Source: Dimorphilus gyrociliatus
Lineage: Eukaryota > Annelida > Polychaeta > Dinophilidae
Reading direction: 5' to 3'
DNA: 46,297 nt
Assembly (NCBI GenBank): GCA_904063045.1
Contig: CAJFCJ010000070.1
Coordinates: 17,358 to 63,654, forward strand
Shown here: positions 33,533 through 42,200 of the stretch, piece by piece
Layout: each line of letters opens with the position of its first letter
How positions within the stretch are numbered: position 1 is the first letter of the stretch
Translations under genes and position numbers: made by a program
Notes under the pieces: generated by a model
Database searches by the model: none
Told to the model about the DNA's origin: nothing
What the model saw: only the letters and a program-made list of their open reading frames with translations

Positions 33533-35482
33533 ATGGCACCAATTTGTTACATTTGTGAAGAGAGAATATATGGAAGACAAAATCAAGAGAAATGTCAGCT
33601 TTGCTGTCATTTATTTAAAATACATAAAAAATGTTTGGATTATAAAGGTTTGTTTAAGTTTTTTGTCACTATCCTTCCTTACAAATATGTTTTTATATTT
33701 TTTCACAGATCAATCATTTTATTGTAACATTTGCTGTGACATATCAATGAAGAAATGCATTGTTGCACTTCAAAGGCTACCTTCTAGTGCATCTGCTAAT
33801 GAAGAAATAAGACAAACACCAAATTTTGATACAGCAAATAATAGAAATGAGCAAACTATTGTTTGTGAAAATCATTGTGGAAATTCAAGTGGAAATGATA
33901 CAAATGGCAGTATTATGGAATCACACAATGTTTTAGTTGAAGATCTTCCAGCTCAGCAAAATAATATGATGGAAGTTTCATTTATAGTTTCTCCAAAATC
34001 AGATTGTGAGAAAGAAAGTTATTCATTTAAAATCTTAAAGGGAATGAGCCAGAAAGGAAAGATTTGCTACTTTTCAACAATTTCTGCTACAATATTAAAG
34101 AAAAAAGAAACAAGACAACATTCTGGATATGCAGTGTTAGGAACAAAAGAAACAAATGTTCAGCAACAGTTAGTCAGCATGGGAACAGATTTTATCCTGG
34201 AAAGTTATCCCATTCTCATGAAAGAGTACCTGATTTGGAACAAAAAATAATGATTAGGAATGAACTAAAAAATGCTTGTAATAAAGATATCAGTAGTTCA
34301 GGAAAACGTTTAGCTGAAGATGTTCTGGTGAAACATTGTAGTTCTGGTGAAGTTATTCCATCTCTAGATAATTGTACAAGACTGGCAAACTGGACAAGAA
34401 AGAAGTTTAGACCAGCTGAACCTCAAAGTATTCACTTCAACTTGGCTAAAACTTTTATTCCTGATGATTTTTTACAAATGGATATACAAATGGAGAATGA
34501 TAGAATACTAATATTTTCAACTACAAAGCAAATTGAATTATTATCTAAAGGCAAAATATGGTTTATGGATGGCACATTTAAATGTGTGAAAGACCCTTTT
34601 TATCAACTTTTTTCTATTCATGGATTTATAAAAAAAAATGGAGAAATAAAACAAATTCCAATGGCTTTTGCTTTTATGGGATCTAAGAGAAAGACAGCCT
34701 ACAAGAAATTATTTAAGGTACAATAATTTTGCATTTTAAATTGAATAATCTAATTTGTTAAATTAACAGGCAATACAAGATTTAACAAATGGGCATAGCC
34801 CCAAAAAAGTTGTTGTAGACTTTGAAAAAGCTATTTGGAAAGCACTATCATTCACTTATCCTGAAGCAAACATTAAAGGGTGTGTTTTTCACTGGACACA
34901 GGCAATATACAGAAAGATTCAAGTAATACTTTAATTTAGTATTTGAGGTCTAGATAGAACTGACATATTTATTTCCAGGAATTAGGATTATGTAAGATGT
35001 ACAAGGAGAAAAAAGCTGAATATAGAATCATGAAGAAATTAATGGCATTACCATTCCTGCCCTCTGATCTGATAGAACCAACATTTAAGACTATTAAAGA
35101 AATAAGTCCTATTGAAATGAAGTCTCTATTGGAGTACATTGAGACACAATGGATAAATGGATTTTATAAACCAGAGGTATGGTCTGTTTATGGTGAGGCT
35201 ATAAGGACAAATAATGATCTTGAAGGATGGCATCACAGGCTTAACAAGAATCTTTGCTCTAACACTGCATTCTATTTGCTTTTAGATGAACTGAAAAGAG
35301 AAGCTGATCTGATAAAGCTATATAAAAAATTACTGAGTGAAAAGAAAATTTGTAGACAGCAAAGAAAAGCATATCAGAATATTCAGAGCAAAATATTCAG
35401 CTTATGGGAACAATTTGAAATTGCCTCAATTACCTCCCTGGACTTACTTGATAAAGCTTCTGACATTTATTCACCAGTTTAA
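33533..35482 (+). CDS. MULE transposase (zinc finger, FLYWCH, DDE), one apparent frameshift
   Basis: Exons 33533-33647, 33709-34717, 34770-34922, 34979-35482; junction phases agree. Exon 1 encodes a Cys/His finger (CYICEERIYGRQ, KCQLCCHLFKIHKKC) continued in exon 2 by YCNICCDISMKKC, a PHD/RING-like spacing. After an acidic, Asn-rich linker comes a FLYWCH-type finger (LLLFNNFCYN, TTFWICSVRNKRNKC, GKLSHSH). The MULE core has WFMDGTFK (first Asp), VVVDFEKAIWKA (second Asp), GCVFHWTQAI (the C..H motif) and NNDLEGWHHRLN (catalytic Glu). A helical C-terminus ends at DIYSPV. The frame shifts between the linker and the FLYWCH finger near 34060, where unit 1 has one more A. Function: cut-and-paste mobilisation of the element. 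Confidence 0.85.
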
Positions 35483-35664
35483 AATACCTTTATTCTTTAA
35501 TGTTGTTACACTGTTGTCAATCATTCTTGTTATATTGCTTCTTTTTACTTAATCAATATATTAATATTTAAATATTTGTAATTCTTATTATTCATTTTTT
35601 CCTGTCAAATTGCTCTAAAAACTCCATCTATCAAATATCTTATATCTTACTTTGAAGTTTTATA

Positions 35665-35758
35665 ATGGACGTTTTCTCCAGTGGACGTTTTCTCCAAGCA
35701 GTGGACGTTTTCTCCAAACAGTGGACGTTTTCTCCAGTGGACGTTTTCTCCTGTACCC
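35665..35758 (-). repeat. Right iteron array (terminal inverted repeat) of MULE
   Basis: Five copies of GGAGAAAACGTCCACT reading the - strand, spacers 0, 4 (GTTT), 4 (GCTT) and 0 bp, with the innermost copy degenerate (GTCCAT). The outer end reads GGGTACA. Confidence 0.9.
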
Positions 35759-37315
35759 GTTGTAATAAACTGTTCCACTATTTCTAATTATAGCTTTTTC
35801 CAAGTCAGTTCCATATATGTATAACCTTTAATATCAATAATAAGAGAAATTACTAAACAAATTACTATTATACCTGTCATATATTTCTGTTTTAATTTGA
35901 TTGGTATTGATCTTTGGGGTACGTAAAGTAAATTCTTCTGGTACATTTGGCTCATCTAAAAGATATTGTTCAGACCAATTAAGATCTCCACCAATAATCA
36001 AATTTTTAAAATGCTGAAAAAAAATTACAATTTACTGTTTGAAAATAGTATGGAATGACCTAATATTTTTTTCCCAAGAGAATCACAACCTCATCATCAT
36101 ATTTTGCTGTTATATCTTTTGACAATTTGAAAAGAGTCTCTATCTCTTCAGCTGTTGAAGGGTAACAATAAAATATCTTTTCAATTCGATTACTTGTTGC
36201 TTTCTTATTAGGACTAGTATGCAAAGAAATAAAGGTAAATGTATCCAATTCACAATATTTTGTTTGAAAAGAAACAATAAGTGGTGGTCGAAAAAATTGA
36301 TGCATCAACATTTTATGATTTTCTTTTTCAGTCTCCCATGTTTTTGCACAATCCAAATCTTTACTGTCAGTGTTGCAAATATTAACAAAATATTTTGTAT
36401 TGTAAAGATAAGCAGAGTTTTCATTGTGGAATTTTCCGCCAATTATTATGTAATATGGACATTGATTTTTCTCATTTAGCTGTTTATTTAAATTTTTCAA
36501 TATTTCTCCATAATCTGCAGGGCTGACTGGCAATTCTTGTAAGGCAAGCAAATCAAAATTTTGTATGAGCTGAAAGAAATTCTAAATTGTGATGAAAATA
36601 CCAAAAGAAATGTCTAATACTTTTGAAATTTCTTGCTCAATCTTTCCCTTTTTAATATTAAATGTTCCAATTCTTATATTCCGAACTCTATCCAATTTTT
36701 CCTCCAAAGTTGCATTCATGCTTGTATCTTGATTCCATTCAATGATCAATTGAGACTTTTCGAAATCACATTTGCCATCCTTTGAAACATCTGTTTAAAT
36801 GTATAAAGAAATGTTTTCTTCATTTCTTGATTTTTTAAAATAAAGGTATTGTATATATATTTTTACTATAAGTTAAAAGTCCTGGTTTCTCCTCATTTCC
36901 TTTAAAGTCACGTGGAAAAATGGTAATTTTTCTTTTTTCTAAGTTGAGATTTATTGTTTTCAAATGAAATATTCCTTTTTCTTTATCCCAATCGCTGTAT
37001 AATTTAATAGTTTGTTGTGTGTCTCCAACCTATATAAATTTAATGGAATAGAATAAATAAAATTTTTACAATAAAAATATTTGTTGTTAATATAAAGAAT
37101 ATTACATTGTCCACCAGTCGTGGGTAGAAAAATACTCCATTAGGATGATCCTCAGTAGCTATATCCAAGGATTTGACAGTTCTGTCTGACCTTTGATGAA
37201 GCAGTAGTTTTATTGGTATTTTTATTTTACATTTAAAGTGCACAGAATCTAATTTTAAATCACGAGTTCCTGCTGTCAATTCATCAGTTTCTTTATCATT
37301 AGATTCCGTAGCCAT
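35759..37315 (-). pseudogene. DNase I-like gene, copy D, 5' part (split by MULE)
   Basis: Read from 37315. Exons 37106-37315, 36867-37029, 36621-36790, 36090-36569, 35874-36013, and 35825 down to the insertion at 35767. All phases agree, and every exon in this half is open. Core motifs FNIKKGK, LLALQEL, FTFISLHT, GGDLNW and YDR are present; SDHFPV is beyond the MULE (32985-33000). Exons 1-4 match copy C almost exactly, but exon 5 differs at several codons (LDEPNVPEEFTLRTP). Without excision or splicing across the 2.7-kb element the product would lack its last catalytic pair. Confidence 0.85.
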
Positions 37316-37690
37316 TTTTATTTGTGCTTTGCAAATACAGCTCCCAGTTTGTGTATATTATTAATGTAGATTAGTCATTGTTAAAAAAGTGGTGACAATA
37401 GCCATGGCTCTCAAGTTTCAGCTTATGTAGCCAAGACAAATCATTGTAATTGTTGATTGAGTAATTTTATTGAAATTGTTAAAAAAATCACTTTTTATAT
37501 ATTCTTATTGCAACACAAATTGATTTGTTCAGTATAACCACCTTCCATGAATTTAAGAAAAGAGTGGTTATAACTTGTCAAAAACCACATGACAGTATTG
37601 ATAATCATAATAATAATAGTATCTAAACTAGCATAGATTTAATTAATTTAAATAAATAACTAAAACCAAGTTACATATATGTAGCTGTTG
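37316..37690. promoter_or_regulatory. Upstream region of DNase copy D
   Basis: The first 100 bp (37316-37420) match the upstream region of copies A and B (gctttgcaaatacagctccc; aaaaaagtggtgacaatagcc in reverse), then the two families diverge. The shared part is the likely core promoter and 5' UTR. No specific factor site is called. Confidence 0.4.
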
Positions 37691-37695
37691 GCTAA

Positions 37696-37937
37696 CCCTG
37701 TTGAATTCCAATTGCTCTGTACGCCAGAGACTCTTGGAGCTTTTTCATTTCTATTATAGAAAGTTTATACAAGATTTTGCAAGAGTGGCTAAACTTCTGT
37801 ATACAATAATGAAACCAAATGGGAAAAAGGATAAATTACAATGCACTGAGGAAGCCAAACAATCATTCTTCAAATTAAGAGATGCTGTAGTTAAGCCCCA
37901 TGTATTACAACTTCCTGATTTTAGTAGAAACAACTGA
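37696..37937 (+). pseudogene. Ty3/gypsy polymerase relic, unit 2
   Basis: Open frame containing YYRKFIQDFARVAKLLYTIM, EEAKQSFFKLRDAVVKPHVL and QLPDFS, the connection between RT and RNase H in gypsy-type polymerases. Neither the RT catalytic YxDD motif nor RNase H is present. It is an isolated fragment between a DNase gene and an LRR gene. Confidence 0.75.
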
Positions 37938-38073
37938 ATGCCAATTGTCCAATTGACACATTTTGACTGTGTTAAATATGCATTATTCCTTTTTGCCATT
38001 TTTTTCAATTTCCCCTCTGCTAACAATTTTTTAAGGTGAAAAAAGCTCTTTAATGTTTTACTAATCAACTTTT

Positions 38074-39255
38074 TCATTTTTTTAACATCAATTGTTGAAA
38101 TTTTTTTCTATTAAAATATGAAAAAAAGAAATCAACACATTCAATTGTATCAGAGACTTGAAAAAGTTCTATACACATTTCTTCTGCCCCATTTTTGTCA
38201 AAATCACCTAAATTAACTTTTTTAATTTTTGAACAGTTTTTCAGTAAATTTCCAAAATAATCAATTTGTTCTCTGTTTAAATTACACAGTTGAAAACTAA
38301 TTATCTTCAAAGCTTTTGAAGATTGGTTAAGTCCATTGCAAATTCTGAAAAATCCATTTCCCATATTACTATTATAATTTAAATTGATTTGTTCAATTTT
38401 AGAACATTTGCCAAGTAATTTTCCAATCATTATACATCTTTCTTCATTTAAATAACAATTTTCAAAATTGATATTTTTTAATGTTTTTGATGATTTTGTA
38501 AGTCCTTTACAAATGTCATCTAATGCAATTCCCATATCATTATTACCTAAATTAACTTTTTCAAGATTTTTGCAATTTTCAAATAATTTTGCTATCAGTT
38601 TACTATCTTCTTTATTTAAACTGCAATATCTAAGAGACACACATTTCAAGGTTTTTGATGATTTTAAAAGTTCATTGCAAAAATAATCTAATTGATTTTT
38701 GTTTCTGTGATACTCATATAAATCAATTGTCTCTATTTCAGAGCAATGTTTTAATAAATCTCCTAATACTTTGAATAGACCTTCAAATGGACAGATTGAA
38801 AATGAAATATTTTTCAATGATTTACATGATGGTAAAAGTCCATTACAAATATCTTGAGCTCCTTTTACTGAACATTTCTCTAAGCCAGCTTTGATTATTT
38901 CTATATTTGAAAAGTGTTTTTTGAGTATATATCCAAATTTTTCACATTGCTTATCAGTCAAGTTACAGTGTTTAATATCAATCATTTTCAAAGTTGACTT
39001 TGAACGAATAAGTCCTCTACATGTTTGTAAGATTCCTTGCCCCATGTTTTTTTTCTGTCTTATTTTGATGGTTTCTATTGAATCACAAAGTCCTAATAAT
39101 TTCTTAATAGATTCACAATTTTTATTTGTCAATTTGCAAGAAATAAATTCAATATGTTTTAAAGTATTTTTTGACTTAGCAATACCAGATAGAATATTTT
39201 CAAATTTGTCCAACATATCATTTCTATTTCCTGATTTCCAGAGTATACTTGTCAT
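38074..39255 (-). CDS. RNI-type leucine-rich-repeat protein, 393 aa
   Basis: A single-exon frame from MTSILWKSGNRNDML to FQQLMLKK. The body is a chain of about 28-residue repeats of ribonuclease-inhibitor type, alternating forms such as SKTLKNINFENCYLNEERC and CSKIEQINLNYNSNMGNGF, giving roughly 12 repeats over residues 15-375. It is rich in Cys and Lys. No F-box, NACHT, signal peptide or TM segment is visible, so it is probably a cytosolic protein-binding solenoid. It is divergently arranged with the next LRR gene (724-bp spacer). Copies in units 0 and 1 are damaged; this is the only intact one. Confidence 0.75.
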   Translation of the reverse strand: MTSILWKSGNRNDMLDKFENILSGIAKSKNTLKHIEFISCKLTNKNCESIKKLLGLCDSIETIKIRQKKNMGQGILQTCRGLIRSKSTLKMIDIKHCNLTDKQCEKFGYILKKHFSNIEIIKAGLEKCSVKGAQDICNGLLPSCKSLKNISFSICPFEGLFKVLGDLLKHCSEIETIDLYEYHRNKNQLDYFCNELLKSSKTLKCVSLRYCSLNKEDSKLIAKLFENCKNLEKVNLGNNDMGIALDDICKGLTKSSKTLKNINFENCYLNEERCIMIGKLLGKCSKIEQINLNYNSNMGNGFFRICNGLNQSSKALKIISFQLCNLNREQIDYFGNLLKNCSKIKKVNLGDFDKNGAEEMCIELFQVSDTIECVDFFFSYFNRKKFQQLMLKK

Positions 39256-39978
39256 GTTTTTTGGTTTTTAACTAATAGCCATGGATTTAGGAAAACATGG
39301 TTATAGTTTAAAACCACATGACAATTATTATTATATAAAATTAAACTCTTATCACTTCATTCCAATCAGCTAATCTTATGTCATAGACTTCAGATTTAAA
39401 CGAACTTTAGAATAGCTTCTATTTCATACAACTTAGAATGATAGAATTAAAGAAGTAATTCTAATTTCATAAGCAATAGATTCTTTAACCATAATTGATG
39501 GAGCTACTATGGAATTGGCAAAGGAACAAAGAACAAAAGGATTCTTCATTTTTTTGTTTATTGAAGTTCTAAACCATAATTTATTCAATGTATAGGCATA
39601 ATTTTGTATAGATTTTATTGCAATGGACAACAAAAACACTGTAGATTTTTGACAAAATATCTACATTTAATTTCTTTTGAAATACTGCTGTAGTTTCAAA
39701 TTACATAAGTATCAGTGCTCCATCTAACGGAAGATGTAATTAATCTAATTCTAGTAGTGTGAAATAGATATAGGACATTTAAAAGTAGTTGAGGATTTTT
39801 TCTTCATGTGTTTTAAATGGGGAATGTTCTATCTTTCTTCATTGACTGCAACGACATCTGTATATGAATTATTATACAAAAATATTCCAATATTTTCTAA
39901 TAAATATACAGTGTCCATGCCACCTGTGTGAAAGAAAACCATGTCTTCTACTTTTGGTTTTGATAGATCTCAAATAAA
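39256..39978. other. Spacer between divergent LRR genes
   Basis: AT-rich. It would contain the promoters of both LRR genes. It also contains a stretch (39474-39520) similar to the module after the 42-bp repeats at 6495-6555: in one frame IDSLTIIDGATMELAKEQ versus IDSLTITDGATLELTKEQ. Short ORFs on the - strand here (39433-39639) are shadows of this stretch. Confidence 0.5.
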
Positions 39979-41454
39979 ATGACTGCTAAGAGTTTAATTG
40001 AAATTACTCTGTGGAAAATCTTACATTCCATTAATCTACAAAGTGAAATTTGCCTGAAAAACAATTTTTTCATTGCTCCATTTATAACAAATCTTCTATT
40101 TGATTTTTGTAAGAGAAATTGTAAGAATTTAGAAGAAAAGGATCTGCAAATTTTTACTTTCAATTATTGCATGTTGACTAAATTTTCATTATATGAAGAT
40201 GAAGAAAATAGGTTTGATGATTTTAAATTTCTCCAAAATCAACCAATTAAAATTTTAATTTTAAAAAATGTTACGAAATATGGTGAAATATTATGCAATA
40301 TTTGTTTTGACGATATTACAGAATTGAAAATTGATTGTAAAGAAATTGATTGTAAAGAAATTGATTGTAAAGAAATTGATTGTAAAGAAATTGATTCAAT
40401 TTCTAATATTTTGAATGTGAAACAGCTGAAATCTTTAAAAAAACTTGAAAAAATATGCTTAAAAAACGTTATGTTTGATAAAGAATCTTTTATAGTATTT
40501 TTAAAACTTCTCAAAGATCACAAACAATTGTTAAGTGTTCATTTTTACAATTTACAATTTAATGGAGGTAAAGTTTTGGAAAATGAGTCTGACAAAAATA
40601 AATTGCATGGCTTGAATAGATTTCGATATCCAATTGACAGTTTAGTAAGTAAACAATTACTTACATTTCTTCTGCAAAATAAAAATCTCCAAACACTGAG
40701 ACTTTCTTTACTCAGATGTCTCCCATTTACTCAAAAGTTTTTTGTCAAATCAATTAGTGATAAAAATTTGACATTGAAAAAAATTGATATTATGTTTACA
40801 TCAGGTGATTCAATTTTAGAATTTGCAGACTTTCTTATTGGTCAGAAATGTTTAGAAAACTTACACTTACACTTACATATAAATTATGAATCAGTGAATG
40901 ACATTGATGAATTTTTACAAAGAATTTCTTGTATAACATATCTAAAAAAGTTAACATTGAAATTTGATATATGGACTAAAAACATGATGACTTTTATTAA
41001 ATCACAAACTAATTTAAAAAAATTGGGATTGTATTTCTATGGAGAAAATTGTTGGATGGAGTTTTTAGAAGACGAAAATTTAGAATTTAAGTTCTTGGAA
41101 ACATTAAAAATGATCTACTATTGTCCTATAATATCATATGAGAAGCTTTTTCTGAACGATTTTGTCAGAAACCAAACACAATTGAAAAAGTTCAATTTAA
41201 ATAATAGAATTTATCGTTTTCCAAACATAGACTTATTCTTTTATGAAGAAGACTTTTTCCCAGAGAGTCTTTTTGACAGTGACAGTTTTTTTTCACCTTC
41301 AACTGAATTTTCATTTGATGAAGAGGATGAAATTTTCATGAACAGTAGCGAAGATGGTGAAAATTTCATAAACAGTAGTGAAGATGATGAAAATTTTGTA
41401 AACAGTAGCGAACATGGTGAAATATTTTTAAATGAAGAAAGCAGTGATGATTAA
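39979..41454 (+). CDS. LRR protein with acidic C-terminal repeats, 491 aa
   Basis: An intact single-exon frame. Residues 1-60 (MTAKSLIEITLWKILHSINL; KRNCKNLEEKDLQIF) are helical and could be an F-box-like module, but the match is weak. Residues 60-420 are irregular leucine-rich repeats (for example NKNLQTLRLSLLRCLPF, QKCLENLHLHLHINYE, QTNLKKLGLYFYGENC). A short repeat of IDCKE occurs at about residue 117-137. The last 70 residues are strongly acidic with three imperfect units of NSSEDGENFI type. It is likely intracellular and protein-binding. Its first 12 codons are also present as truncated stubs at the tandem-unit boundaries near 24197 and 31871, so this is the original locus. Confidence 0.7.
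   Translation: MTAKSLIEITLWKILHSINLQSEICLKNNFFIAPFITNLLFDFCKRNCKNLEEKDLQIFTFNYCMLTKFSLYEDEENRFDDFKFLQNQPIKILILKNVTKYGEILCNICFDDITELKIDCKEIDCKEIDCKEIDCKEIDSISNILNVKQLKSLKKLEKICLKNVMFDKESFIVFLKLLKDHKQLLSVHFYNLQFNGGKVLENESDKNKLHGLNRFRYPIDSLVSKQLLTFLLQNKNLQTLRLSLLRCLPFTQKFFVKSISDKNLTLKKIDIMFTSGDSILEFADFLIGQKCLENLHLHLHINYESVNDIDEFLQRISCITYLKKLTLKFDIWTKNMMTFIKSQTNLKKLGLYFYGENCWMEFLEDENLEFKFLETLKMIYYCPIISYEKLFLNDFVRNQTQLKKFNLNNRIYRFPNIDLFFYEEDFFPESLFDSDSFFSPSTEFSFDEEDEIFMNSSEDGENFINSSEDDENFVNSSEHGEIFLNEESSDD
40330..40397 (+). repeat. 15-bp coding minisatellite (four units plus a partial)
   Basis: Tandem ATTGATTGTAAAGAA, perfect in all four units, coding IDCKE. The lack of divergence suggests recent slippage, so unit number may vary between alleles. 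Confidence 0.85.
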
Positions 41455-42200
41455 ATAATTACTTTTTCTTCTGATGTTCAAAACTATTCAATTTTTTAAA
41501 AAGAATATTACAGTGTCATTGTTTGAATTTTGTAGAGTTTTTGAACAGATATTCTTTTAATTTTAAAAAAAATATAAACTTTTCTCTGTTTTGAATGAAT
41601 TTTCAACTATTTCTTTATGTTAGATTATTTCTGAAAAGTGAGAAATTATCACGTGATGGCATTGATATTTGAATTGAAAAAGAATAAAATACTTTCGAGT
41701 TCTATCTATAAATTCGGTTGTATAAATATCTTATCTTTCATTCTAAACAAAAAGATTTAATTTAGCAAGTCTTGTTAGTTAAATAATTCACTTTTTTCAA
41801 TCTAAGAACAACCCTGGCAGAAACATCTTATTGGGACTGTATAATGATATAGCTAGACACAATATAATCAAGCCTTTCCACAAATTTCAAACAAACTTTT
41901 TGTATATTGAGGCTCTTCTACAGTTTTTTCTATATGATGAAATAAGAGGCTAGAGGTTAAACAATAATGTAGTCAACCTGTACATCAAATAGACCATTTC
42001 CCATTGAGAAACTTTTCTCATTTTCATTAATTAACCTAAACTTAAAAATCAATATGAAGGTTGGCTGTAAGGAATCCCTCCTTTCTGAGCTCTTATGTTT
42101 CAAACAAACAAAAGTTAATCTTTTTCATTCCTCTAGCCTTCATCTTTTTTTTCTCCTCAGAAGAAAAACAATTAATAAAATGCATATTACAGTCTTTCAG
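41455..42200. other. AT-rich intergenic region, no gene seen
   Basis: Lies between the convergent LRR gene and the discoidin-like gene. Overlapping short ORFs at 42054-42305 have no recognisable content and overlap the last exon of the gene on the other strand. Nothing else is supported. Confidence 0.5.

Larger units (their letters stand above)
33012..35758 (+). mobile_element. Complete Mutator-like element (MULE), 2747 bp
   Basis: Bounded by the 9-bp duplications and ending in iteron-array terminal inverted repeats (33012-33122; 35665-35758). Outer termini read GAATTATGGAGAAAACG and, inverted, GGGTACAGGAGAAAACG, so homology starts a few bases in. The interior holds a roughly 400-bp leader and a four-exon transposase gene on the + strand. 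It is inserted antisense into the last exon of DNase I-like copy D, just upstream of the SDH motif. Confidence 0.9.

Noticed and set aside
27538-35758. Short regularly spaced repeats that could suggest a CRISPR array
   Set aside because: Units are 16 bp with spacers of 0 or 4 bp, they lie in inverted orientation at both ends of a transposon flanked by 9-bp duplications, and the context is an intron-containing animal genome.
39433-39639. 68-aa ORF repeated in the three LRR spacers
   Set aside because: It is antisense to the shared IDSLTI module and appears in three places only because the segment is duplicated.
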